Source: Franconibacter pulveris DSM 19144 (GTDB lineage Bacteria; Pseudomonadota; Gammaproteobacteria; Enterobacterales; Enterobacteriaceae). Taken from it: a stretch of 64,000 nucleotides of DNA. Where the stretch lies: contig KK211224.1 in NCBI GenBank assembly GCA_000621185.1, positions 124,001 through 188,000 on the forward strand, given 5' to 3'. Shown here in pieces: positions 9,261-17,190 of the stretch. The stretch's first letter is position 1, and each line of letters opens with the position of its first letter. Below the pieces are notes generated by a model. It did no database searches. It was not told the origin of the DNA and was given only the letters and a program-made list of their open reading frames with translations. Position numbers and translations under genes: made by a program.

Positions 9261-10364
9261 TTATCTTACGATGACGGTAATCGTTGCGGTTCCGTGAAAC
9301 GGTCCGGAAGCAAGCGCTCCACCAATAAGATTGATGGGCTCCACGCGCATCTGGGCACTACCCTTTCCTGATTTATCCAATAAAATAAGCCCTTTATTGA
9401 AAGGAACGACTGTATTGCCGCCCTGAGTTACTTCATACATTTTTATACCAACATCGGGCTTATTATCACTTTCCCTGTGCCTCGCAATTAACAGTCCGTT
9501 ACTATTAACCTCATCACCTTGTATTTCCATATCCAGTTGATTATGTATATTAGTGATATCTCCACAGTCATAGAGGATATTAAATTCAACCGGAGGGTAA
9601 TCATCCGGGGCGCCATTTTTGGTAGTAAAGTTTTTTGCCGGAATAAAACCCATATTTACCTGAATAGTTGTGCCTTGATTAATTTCACATGACTGTGGAA
9701 CGGTCACTTTACCCTGTATAGAAATAGTCGCTGTGTCTGCAAACATATTTCCTTTTGGTGCGGCTGTATTATTGCTCCATGCTGACTGAAGAGTGAAGAT
9801 TTTTGTTTCAGGAATGATTAACTCTCCAAGGAATGGTCGCGTTACGTACAACTTAAATGTGACGCTTGATCCTATCGTAACGGGGGCGGCGTGTTTATCC
9901 GGAGCATCATTAGTACAGACGCTATTATTGTCATTAGCGGAAAAGCTGCCTACTCCCATTTTAGGAGCGTTCAGGCTTATAGGGATCTGCGTGGGGCCTA
10001 CGCCAGGAATATCATTGATAGTCGTTGCAATATCAAGGCTATCATTAAGCTTATAGTAATTATTGCCATGGCCAGTAGGTAAATTGCTGACCGCCGCGTA
10101 ATAGATATTGACTTTTGAGCCAGCTGGACAGTTACAGCTTAGTTTATAACTACCGCCCACGCCTGAAGTATCGATAACGTCTTCGAAACCAATCATATTA
10201 TCTTCTTTGCGCCAGTCGCGCTCAATGGGTGACAGCCAGGGTTTAACGCCGCTATCAGCCGCACATCCACCCGTAGAAGCAATCAATGATGTACTATAGG
10301 ATGCGGTAATAAATATAAAAAAAGCGAATAACGTTTTTAGAAGTGGGCCCTTTTTAGACAGCAT
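9261..10364 (-). CDS. yraK: YraK-like fimbrial tip adhesin (two-domain)
   Basis: 367 aa from the ATG at 10364, which has AAGGAAA four bases upstream; the open frame continues upstream into the usher but lacks a signal there. Signal peptide about 1-30, an N-terminal receptor-binding-like domain (about 30-215, with CNCPAGS and YYKLNDSLDIAT) and a C-terminal pilin domain starting at IQGKVTVPQSCEINQGTTI. The last strand ends GTATITVIVR, as in donor-strand pilins. Last gene of the yraHIJK-type operon next to rsmI, the same position as in E. coli. It resembles the adhesin at 59139-60152. Confidence 0.85.
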   Translation of the reverse strand: MLSKKGPLLKTLFAFFIFITASYSTSLIASTGGCAADSGVKPWLSPIERDWRKEDNMIGFEDVIDTSGVGGSYKLSCNCPAGSKVNIYYAAVSNLPTGHGNNYYKLNDSLDIATTINDIPGVGPTQIPISLNAPKMGVGSFSANDNNSVCTNDAPDKHAAPVTIGSSVTFKLYVTRPFLGELIIPETKIFTLQSAWSNNTAAPKGNMFADTATISIQGKVTVPQSCEINQGTTIQVNMGFIPAKNFTTKNGAPDDYPPVEFNILYDCGDITNIHNQLDMEIQGDEVNSNGLLIARHRESDNKPDVGIKMYEVTQGGNTVVPFNKGLILLDKSGKGSAQMRVEPINLIGGALASGPFHGTATITVIVR

Positions 10365-10374
10365 TATAGTTTCC

Positions 10375-12918
10375 TTAATGGCAGGTTGCGCTTTCTCGGC
10401 TGATTGCATTGACAGATTTACTGGCTGGCAGACTGACAGTAACCGTGCAGTGCTGGGAGGGAGATTGTCCCCATTTTATATGCCAGACTTGAGGTTTTTC
10501 ATTTATACCACTCAAATAAAGTACCCCACCTTCATCAACTATACTTTCCTGTAGCTGTGCTTCATTATTGGCTATCGCTCCAAAAGGTACAGGAGAGCCA
10601 TCCGTTTGGTATAGCGTCAGTAAAAGACGATGGCCGATATGGCTGTTAAAATGGGCAGATACCGCCGCGCCTTTATCGGGGATAACGGTGACTACATTAT
10701 CGGAAATATCAACATCATCAGGTAATGTTGTAGTATCTAATGTAATTCGATTTTCCTGGTAGGCAGTCAAGAAAGGGATCACGGCGTAACCAAAATAATC
10801 CGTTGCAACGCCCGGATAATTTTGGATGCGTATGTTTGCTGCTCCGTTAGCATCTATTATCGCGAATGCGCTGCCTAACGGCTGGGATAATGTAACGCCT
10901 TCCGGATGCGCAACTATTCCGCCAGCTAAGCCATAATTCAACTGGCGATTAGCTTCGCCATATTCATAACCTGCTGTCAGCGTGCCATACGCTGAACGAT
11001 AGGAAGTATACAGGCTACTGCTATTACCTGTACCGTTATCCGAATGGCGCTGAAGTAAAGTGTAATTCAGTCTTCCATCATTCAGTAATGTGCCATTGAG
11101 CCCAACCTCATGCTGAGTAGCGCCATTATTATCATTGGTCAGGCGATAGGTTGCTCTGGTGTGCGGTAGCCAATAGTCCAGCGGTATGCTCATATTGAAA
11201 GATATAATTTGATCGTTATTTTCGGTTGAATAATCATTATATTGATATGACAAGTTATAACTTATTGAGGATAAGCTGCCACTGAGTCCAAGAGAAATGT
11301 TTTTATCCCGACGATTACTGTTCCAATAAGTTTGTTGGTAGCCAGAGGCATAGAAACTCAAGCCATCCAGTAATGGTTGGTTTAAACTGATCTGCAACTG
11401 GTCATGCGAGCGTTCGTCTTCTTGATAATCTTTCTGGTTTGACTCAGAAAAATCAAAATAACCATCGTTAAGATATCGATAATAGTTGAGGGAAATAGTC
11501 GTTCCGGTCTTATCAAAATCTTTTATATATTGCGCTCGCCAGAGATAGCCGGTATTTTTTTTCCCGTCATAAAGGGTCGAATCAGCACGGCCAATATCCG
11601 TCGATAACGAACCCAGTTGAGCAAGCCCTGTCCCGGCGCCGATGCCTACGGCCTGGTAATTCTGAGAAACCAATCCGCCGCCATACAGCGTCAGCATGTT
11701 AGTGACGCCATAACTTGCGTTACCTTCAATGAATTCAGGCTCGCGTGTGCTGTTTTCGTTTTCCGCGGCGCGGTAACGACCTGTTGTAATACTGTATTTA
11801 ATCTTACCAGGCCGCTGCATAACGGCGAGTGTAGAGTAAGGTTGAATGAAACGTCTTATAGAACCGTCAGCTTCTTCAATTGTTACCTCCAGATCGCCGC
11901 TAAATGAAGTGGGAGAAAGGTCATTGATTTCGAAAGCGCCAGGCGCAACATTATTTTGATAAATGGTAAAGCCATTCTGTTTAACCGTGACGATAGCGCT
12001 TGAATTAGCGATTCCCCGAATTGTTGGAGCAAACCCTCTCAGGCTGTTAGGTTGCATATTCTCATCAGATGCCAGCTGGACACCGGTAAATAAATAGCTG
12101 GGAAAAGTTACCCCTGACGTTGCGCTTTCACCAATAACTAACTGAGATTTAAGACTTTTTATATCACGCTGAAGCCAGGTATTGATGCTATTCCAATGCG
12201 ATTTATCGGCGTCATGAGTCCATGTTGAATAATTTCGTATTCTCCATACACCAACATTTACGCCATTTTGCATATTCAAATATTGTCTTTCACTACTTCC
12301 GCTATTACTGACACGAGAATGAGAGCCTGAAAAAGTATAGTTAGTGAAAGCAACTGGCATACCGCTGTCCCAACGGGCAGGATCAATATATCCTCTGGCT
12401 TGATAGTGAAGGAAAATCTGCGGAACGCTTACATCGAGTTTATTATGATTAATATCAAAATTAGCGGACATGCCTGGTATATATGAAGCTATATCAGGAA
12501 TAACTTGCTGACTGTCCAACGACTTAAGCGCCGTAATATCTTCTACTTTAATACCTAATTCATAAAGAATTGCGGGGGTAAATTGTGGTAGCAGAGAACC
12601 GTTTTTAGCCGCTGCAAAATAAATCTGGCGACGTGTTTTCTTTTTATTGTTAACATAAATGTCAACAATATAGTTTCCCGGTAATTGAGCTCTCTCTTTT
12701 GAAAAAAGAGATAGATCGACAGGTTGGAAACCACTATTTTTAGTTTCCAGTAATCTGGGGTCAAAATAAAAGGTTTCTGCCCTGAGGGAAGTGATATAGA
12801 CAGAACAGTTCAATCCCCATGTCATTACTATGGTTTTAAGGGCGTATGCATAAAAAGCGCGTCGCTGGCTATAAGTATAACGTAAGACAACCTTACTTAA
12901 ACGAATGCATCCATTCAC
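10375..12918 (-). CDS. yraJ: YraJ-like fimbrial outer-membrane usher (FimD family)
   Basis: About 847 aa from the GTG at 12918 (GGGAG upstream); the frame also opens with a TTG at 12936. Signal peptide, then the usher N-domain (TFYFDPRLLETKN, LPGNYIVDIYVNN), the 24-strand pore with plug motif (VTIEEADGSIRRFIQPYS), and C-terminal domains ending in a Cys pair (QHC...ATC). It secretes and polymerises subunits delivered by the chaperone. It starts 25 bp after the chaperone stop. The AT-rich base composition is unlike the flanking housekeeping genes. Confidence 0.9.
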   Translation of the reverse strand: MNGCIRLSKVVLRYTYSQRRAFYAYALKTIVMTWGLNCSVYITSLRAETFYFDPRLLETKNSGFQPVDLSLFSKERAQLPGNYIVDIYVNNKKKTRRQIYFAAAKNGSLLPQFTPAILYELGIKVEDITALKSLDSQQVIPDIASYIPGMSANFDINHNKLDVSVPQIFLHYQARGYIDPARWDSGMPVAFTNYTFSGSHSRVSNSGSSERQYLNMQNGVNVGVWRIRNYSTWTHDADKSHWNSINTWLQRDIKSLKSQLVIGESATSGVTFPSYLFTGVQLASDENMQPNSLRGFAPTIRGIANSSAIVTVKQNGFTIYQNNVAPGAFEINDLSPTSFSGDLEVTIEEADGSIRRFIQPYSTLAVMQRPGKIKYSITTGRYRAAENENSTREPEFIEGNASYGVTNMLTLYGGGLVSQNYQAVGIGAGTGLAQLGSLSTDIGRADSTLYDGKKNTGYLWRAQYIKDFDKTGTTISLNYYRYLNDGYFDFSESNQKDYQEDERSHDQLQISLNQPLLDGLSFYASGYQQTYWNSNRRDKNISLGLSGSLSSISYNLSYQYNDYSTENNDQIISFNMSIPLDYWLPHTRATYRLTNDNNGATQHEVGLNGTLLNDGRLNYTLLQRHSDNGTGNSSSLYTSYRSAYGTLTAGYEYGEANRQLNYGLAGGIVAHPEGVTLSQPLGSAFAIIDANGAANIRIQNYPGVATDYFGYAVIPFLTAYQENRITLDTTTLPDDVDISDNVVTVIPDKGAAVSAHFNSHIGHRLLLTLYQTDGSPVPFGAIANNEAQLQESIVDEGGVLYLSGINEKPQVWHIKWGQSPSQHCTVTVSLPASKSVNAISRESATCH

Positions 12919-12943
12919 TCTGATATTAACTCCCAATTCTCAT

Positions 12944-13645
12944 TTATTCTTGTATGGAGCGCGTCAGTGTTTGTGTTACACCACCATAATCATTTATCGC
13001 AGCCCATTTAATAATGCTTCCCGAAGCGACTGGAACAGGCAGTTTTTTATGTTCGCCGGGCGAAATAAAATCAATTTTATCAGTTAACTCAGTATTGCCT
13101 ATGGATAGGCCACTAAACACAACGAAATATTCAGTAGGGTTATATATATATAACGTGTCCTGGGTGCGATTAAATTGCAGCTTTTTATACGCGTCAACAG
13201 CTTTATCTTTTAGCGTGCCCGGGCGATAAAAAAGTTTAATTCTTGTTTTTACCACAAGAGTTAACAGATTTTTGTTGGTGTCAGACACGCTGGAGGCAGG
13301 GATTGCGCGGACATCGATATAAAATAAAGATTCTCTGTCTTCAGGTAGTGAAGCATCAGTTTTAATTATCCTGAGGGTTGAGCTTTCTCCACCATTGATT
13401 CGGAATAATGGCGGAGTCACAATAAAAGGCCCTCGGGAATTACCTTTTTCATTTTCAACCCAGGATTGAAGCAAGAAAGGCATGGTTCTGGCGTTATTAG
13501 TAACCGGCAGAGCCGCTTCTTTTTTGTCCGCATAGTAAATAACGCGTGTTTGACCAAGTACGATGCCTCCTGCATAGCAGGAAGAGGTCAACGCCCAAAA
13601 AAGGAGCAAGGCGATTATAGGTTGCATAAATAATTGTTTTTGCAT
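12944..13645 (-). CDS. yraI: YraI-like periplasmic fimbrial chaperone
   Basis: 233 aa from the ATG at 13645 (the frame opens with a TTG at 13657). Signal peptide ends near SSCYA. PapD-like double-Ig chaperone: conserved [13 protein letters not shown] (the Arg8-equivalent), [22 protein letters not shown] (G1-strand region), [17 protein letters not shown] and TRIKLFYRP (the Lys112-equivalent). It folds and caps pilus subunits by donor-strand complementation. The mature protein lacks the PapD-type C-terminal Cys pair. It lies between the major subunit and the usher. Confidence 0.9.
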   Translation of the reverse strand: MQKQLFMQPIIALLLFWALTSSCYAGGIVLGQTRVIYYADKKEAALPVTNNARTMPFLLQSWVENEKGNSRGPFIVTPPLFRINGGESSTLRIIKTDASLPEDRESLFYIDVRAIPASSVSDTNKNLLTLVVKTRIKLFYRPGTLKDKAVDAYKKLQFNRTQDTLYIYNPTEYFVVFSGLSIGNTELTDKIDFISPGEHKKLPVPVASGSIIKWAAINDYGGVTQTLTRSIQE

Positions 13646-13744
13646 TTGCGCTTTCAAATGTATTTATTTAATAAATAAAGACTAAAGGCATCATCAAAAC
13701 ACCTTATAACAGGCGTCTGAGATGATGCGCTTTAGTTAACTTAA

Positions 13745-14308
13745 TTAACGGTAATCAAAAGTGATATCGACAACACCGTCGGCTTCACCGGCCGTGATGT
13801 CGGAAGCTTCGACGAGCGATTTATAATAAGCAGCAAGATCAAGATTCATGCTTCCTGCTGTAATCGGAAATTTTACTGCGGGCGTTGTCAGCTTATTCAG
13901 GGCAAGCGGAGTTCCATTTGCTGTTTCTATTTTGATACCAACACCTGTTGCGGCTGTATCCATAGATGCAGGTTTAACCATATCGTTGTTTTCACCTACC
14001 GTTTCAGCGGTTTGCAGCCAAATCTGGAAAGAGGCGTCAGTGGTGCCATCAATATGTTTCCATGCAGTTGTAGGACAATTCTTCAATGGAATTGAAAACG
14101 GAATGGTGGGGCTTTTATCGCCCGGATACTGGAATTGGTTTGCAGCATAGGATCCTAATTCAACGTTGACAACACCATCAGTGGTGTCAATGGTACAAGT
14201 ATCAGTCATAATTGCGCCATTGAATTCAATGGTACCATCCACCGCCTGAGCAGAGCTTATTAATAGCGATAATAAGCCTCCAAGAGCAACTCTTGTAGAA
14301 AGGTTCAT
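13745..14308 (-). CDS. yraH: YraH-like major fimbrial subunit (type 1 pilin family)
   Basis: 187 aa. Signal peptide ends at SSAQA. The mature pilin carries the typical pair of cysteines (DTCTIDTT and LKNCPTTAW), the N-terminal donor strand GTIEFNGAIMTDTC and the C-terminal YKSLVEASDITAGEADGVVDITFDYR. RBS AAGGATAG precedes the ATG. First gene of the operon, with 99 bp to the chaperone. The long AT-rich upstream region probably holds the promoter. Confidence 0.88.
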   Translation of the reverse strand: MNLSTRVALGGLLSLLISSAQAVDGTIEFNGAIMTDTCTIDTTDGVVNVELGSYAANQFQYPGDKSPTIPFSIPLKNCPTTAWKHIDGTTDASFQIWLQTAETVGENNDMVKPASMDTAATGVGIKIETANGTPLALNKLTTPAVKFPITAGSMNLDLAAYYKSLVEASDITAGEADGVVDITFDYR

Positions 14309-14808
14309 ATAAACTATCCTTATTTATGATTGCTGATTTATTCTATTGTTCAGTTCTAGGTTGAACTGTCGTAGAGATAATATTGCACACTGATATTAAC
14401 ATTTTACTTTTATTTGAATAGTAAGGTCCGTTTGATTAGGCTATTTTACAGATAAAATTTAGGTGAGGTGGTCAAAAAACGACCTTTACATCAGCCTTTA
14501 TAATTTAAATTGCACCTTGCTTTTTTAAAGGCTGTTTGATATTTGTGAGTGGAGTATCAGGCATATGAATGAATTACTCATTTTAATAGTTACTTTGTAA
14601 TTAATGGTTCATCTAAAGGATTAGTCGATCGAGGTAGGCAACATCCTGTTAATAATTCAATTAGTTCGTCGTTGTATTGAAATGAAGCCCTTGATATCAA
14701 GGCTTCATTAGCTAACCGGGCTATTAGGGTGATCGTTAATTAAGGATTACATACCTGCTATAATAATTTTGTCATATTCTAACAACCCGTAATTAAACGC
14801 CGGTTTTT
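14309..14808. other. Gene-free AT-rich region upstream of the fimbrial operon
   Basis: About 500 bp without a credible gene. It presumably contains the promoter and control sites of the yraH operon. I saw no recombinase gene and no pair of long inverted repeats flanking a promoter, so a fimS-type invertible switch is not supported. The one distinct structure is the near-perfect palindrome at 14681-14709. Confidence 0.6.
14681..14709. repeat. Near-perfect 29-bp palindrome
   Basis: AATGAAGCC, one unpaired C, TTGATATCAA, then GGCTTCATT: arms of about 14 bp around the centre GATATC, broken by one extra C. No U-tract follows on either strand. It could be a transcription barrier, a regulator site or a relic at the junction between the fimbrial operon and the agaR remnant. 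Confidence 0.6.
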
Positions 14809-14811
14809 TCA

Positions 14812-15095
14812 GCCCAGCCTTATTTTTTTTAGTGATGCCTTGAGCGGAAATAACGCAATCACTCTCCTCCATCGACAGAGAGAAGCTGCTGGCAGGCTAT
14901 TCTTAATCACGGTGATATTGTTCATTTTCAGCAGTTGACTGGTAATCAGCAGCGTTGTGCCGCCGCTGTCGAGAATCTCTGCCATTCCTTCGGTGATGGC
15001 GGCGTGCGCAATGCGTTTTTTCGGGGCGCTCGCCAGCGGGTAACGCTCTTCCAGCCTCGCTTCCAGGCTCCCGCTTTCTGTCAGCAATGCACTAA
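14812..15095 (-). pseudogene. Remnant of a DeoR-family sugar regulator (agaR-like)
   Basis: On the minus strand a frame reads LEARLEERYPLASAPKKRIA, then HAAITEGMAEILDSGGTTLL and ITSQLLKMNNITVIKNS. This is the start of the sensor domain of DeoR-family repressors (AgaR has a matching block with AKAA..I..G..VILDSGTTT). The HTH domain is missing, the frame runs upstream only into antisense of rnpB, and similarity fades after NSLPAASL. In E. coli agaR lies between rnpB and the yra fimbrial genes, so this is probably a leftover of the deleted aga locus. Confidence 0.65.
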
Positions 15096-15109
15096 GAGAA
15101 CGGGCGCGC

Positions 15110-15138
15110 GTGACAGGCGAGCGTAAACCCTCTATACT
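15110..15138 (+). promoter_or_regulatory. rnpB promoter
   Basis: GTGACA (15110-15115), 17-bp spacer, TATACT (15133-15138), and the RNA 5' end at 15147, the right distance for sigma70. It lies just beyond the agaR remnant. Confidence 0.75.
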
Positions 15139-15146
15139 CCTGCGCC

Positions 15147-15522
<376 letters not shown>

Positions 15523-15527
15523 CATTA

Positions 15528-15558
15528 AAAGCCCCGCTCCGGCGGGGTTTTGCTTTTT
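15528..15558 (+). terminator. rnpB terminator, first copy
   Basis: Stem CCCCGC / GCGGGG with loop TCCG, then TTTTGCTTTTTC. It lies directly after the mature rnpB 3' end. Confidence 0.9.
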
Positions 15559-15634
15559 CAGCGGGTGGAAGATGAATGACTGTCCACGACGCTATACCCA
15601 AAAGAAAGCGGCTTACCGGTCAGCTTCACACATT

Positions 15635-15667
15635 AAAAACCCCCGCTTCGGCGGGGTTTTGCTTTTT
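15635..15667 (+). terminator. rnpB terminator, second copy
   Basis: Stem CCCCGC / GCGGGG closed by a C(TTCG)G tetraloop, then TTTTGCTTTTTC. Duplicate of the first rnpB terminator with a tighter loop. Confidence 0.88.
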
Positions 15668-15673
15668 CAGCGG

Positions 15674-15874
15674 GTGGAAGATGGCGGCTGGGTTTTCTTT
15701 CAGCGTTTGAAAGAGTACGGAGGAGGGTACTGGTTAGGTCGTACTTATCCGGATTGTTTCTGGCTTGAGTTTGAACGCCCTGTTTCTCTTTCTGAGGGTT
15801 TAACTTATCTGATGACTAGAACTACTGTGGCACGGCAAGTCATTGAATTCTATGATCATTTACAGCTTGAATAA
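15674..15874 (+). CDS. Short hypothetical ORF in the rnpB tail
   Basis: The frame is open from inside rnpB to 15874. A GTG at 15674 would give 66 aa containing EYGGGYWLGRTYPDCFWLEF and ending in a plausible helix, VARQVIEFYDHLQLE. I do not recognise the family. It looks protein-like in residue composition, but no Shine-Dalgarno is visible and the start is uncertain. It could be the 3' remnant of a gene brought in with the adjacent toxin-antitoxin segment. Confidence 0.4.
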   Translation: MEDGGWVFFQRLKEYGGGYWLGRTYPDCFWLEFERPVSLSEGLTYLMTRTTVARQVIEFYDHLQLE

Positions 15875-15964
15875 TATGGGCTTGGCCCAGTCAATAAAGC
15901 GCTTACGACGGATATCATTCCTGCCATGGGGCGAGGACTCTTCAGGATACCCTACCCGTTCATT

Positions 15965-15977
15965 TTGCACTTGTGCA
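15965..15977 (+). promoter_or_regulatory. Possible higBA operator
   Basis: Palindrome TGCAC-TT-GTGCA, overlapping a -35-like TTGCAC, about 60 bp upstream of higB. HigA-type antitoxins autorepress by binding such palindromes. The assignment is inferred from position only. Confidence 0.4.
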
Positions 15978-16037
15978 CTGTGCGGGAGTGCGATAGGATG
16001 GCCTTAATTTCACAACAGTAGGGACGAAGATGAATTG

Positions 16038-16343
16038 ATGAGGAACATCGGAAGTTTCCGTGACCAGTGGCTTAAAGACTTCTACCTTTACGGTAAGTCG
16101 CATAAAAAGATTCCATCAGATATTGAGTCTGCCCTGGCAAGGAAGCTGGACATCATAAACGCAGCGACGGATTTTAGAGATCTCCGTTCGCCACCTGGAA
16201 ACAGGTTTGAAAATTTAGAACCACCGCTTGAGGAATATTCATCCATTCGAATTAACGACCAATACCGGCTAATTTTCAAATGGGTGGATGGGAAGGCTGA
16301 GGATTTATACTTAGACCCCCATAAATACAAGAAGCATCAATAG
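16038..16343 (+). CDS. higB: HigB-type toxin (RelE/ParE superfamily ribonuclease)
   Basis: 101 aa from the ATG at 16038. The fold signature of HigB toxins is clear: DFRDLRSPPGNRFENLE and then YSSIRINDQYRLIFKW, with basic residues near the C-terminus (DPHKYKKHQ). The family cleaves mRNA on translating ribosomes and is neutralised by HigA. Toxin-before-antitoxin order is typical of higBA. It is not the HigB (YgjN) encoded beside rlmG in E. coli; that locus has no TA genes here. It lies inside the rnpB tail region. Confidence 0.88.
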   Translation: MRNIGSFRDQWLKDFYLYGKSHKKIPSDIESALARKLDIINAATDFRDLRSPPGNRFENLEPPLEEYSSIRINDQYRLIFKWVDGKAEDLYLDPHKYKKHQ

Positions 16344-16415
16344 AGCCTCGGCAGGGGGCTAACCACCCCCACCAGGCTGCTCTTAGGCAGTTATAAAGTA
16401 ATCTTGAGGTAAACA

Positions 16416-16760
16416 ATGGCTATTCATCAAGCAATGAGGAAACCAGCCACGGTAGGGGATGTATTACTGTACGAATATCTTGAGCCGCTGGATCTTAAAA
16501 TCAATGATCTGGCTGAAAAGTTAAATGTACACCGTAATTCCGTAAGCGCTCTGGTGAACAACAACCGCAAATTGACAACTGATATGGCGTTTCGTTTAGC
16601 TAAAGCTTTCGATACCAGTGTCGATTTCTGGCTTAATCTTCAACAAAACGTGGACATTTGGGAAGTTCAAAACGACGCCCGGACTCAGGAGGAACTGAGC
16701 CGAATCACCACTATTGTAACGGTGATTGCTGAACGAGATGACTCCGCAGAAGTTGCATAA
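16416..16760 (+). CDS. higA: HigA-type antitoxin (XRE-family HTH)
   Basis: 114 aa. Begins MAIHQAMRKPATVGDVLLYE, the classic HigA lead-in, followed by an XRE helix-turn-helix (INDLAEKLNVHRNSVSALVN) and FDTSVDFWLNLQQNVDIWEV. It binds and blocks HigB and represses the operon. It sits 72 bp after higB; the gap contains a potential hairpin (GGGGG / CCCCC), so it may also have its own start site or a pause signal. Confidence 0.9.
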   Translation: MAIHQAMRKPATVGDVLLYEYLEPLDLKINDLAEKLNVHRNSVSALVNNNRKLTTDMAFRLAKAFDTSVDFWLNLQQNVDIWEVQNDARTQEELSRITTIVTVIAERDDSAEVA

Positions 16761-16782
16761 TTACCGAATTCTTTCAGAGAGT

Positions 16783-16805
16783 CCCGCTGGTGAGCGGGCC
16801 TTTTT
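16783..16805 (+). terminator. higBA terminator
   Basis: CCCGCT / AGCGGG stem with a GGTG loop followed by CCTTTTTGCG, 22 bp after the higA stop. Confidence 0.85.
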
Positions 16806-17190
16806 GCGTTTATGAGGGATTCATTTAATCTGGCTTTGCATCCCATAAATGACCGATTTCACCCACATATGGGCAGTCGTTTTTTTGAAATAGGGCATAG
16901 CATGGTGTTGCTCATGCTCCTGCCAGGCCTGTTTAATCACCTTCCTGGGGCTTTACTGCACATTATTCCGCTCCGTTTATTTTGTTAATAGTGACAAGGC
17001 CCTGCCCCGGCGGGGTTTTGCTTAACTGGCGCACAAGATGGATGAGCATCCGCGTAGCTTTCGCGTAACGTATGGCGAGCGAAGCGTTATCCGCCCACTC
17101 ATAATGGTGCGGCTTTGACCAATGACAAAGCGGCCCAGCGCTTCGACTCTCTATAATCAGGCCCGTTTTTCTTCTTACTGGTCTAAAGCG
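16806..17190. other. Gene-free stretch between higBA and roxA with a detached rnpB-type terminator
   Basis: About 385 bp without a supported gene. The minus strand at about 16827-16957 has a short protein-like frame containing AWQEHEQHHAMPYFKKTTAH, possibly the tail of a lost gene, but it is too short to call. At 17007-17023 the sequence CCGGCGGGGTTTTGCTT matches the rnpB terminators, and AAGATGGATGAGCA resembles the repeat tail. A -10-like TATAAT at 17152-17157 may serve roxA; no -35 stands at proper spacing. Confidence 0.55.
17007..17047 (+). repeat. Displaced partial copy of the rnpB terminator repeat
   Basis: Seventeen bases (CCGGCGGGGTTTTGCTT) are identical to the terminator of the rnpB repeat, followed after a short diverged stretch by AAGATGGATGA, which parallels AAGATGAATGA in the repeat. 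It lies 1.3 kb from the other copies, with the short ORF and higBA in between. Probably a third repeat unit separated by an insertion. Confidence 0.55.

Noticed and set aside
14309-14808. fimS-like invertible promoter upstream of the yraH-type operon
   Set aside because: No FimB/FimE-type recombinase gene nearby and no pair of inverted repeats bracketing a promoter; only a single palindrome was found.
17115-17157. roxA promoter with TTGACC and TATAAT
   Set aside because: The two elements are separated by 31 bp, too far for a sigma70 promoter; only the -10-like box is mentioned.
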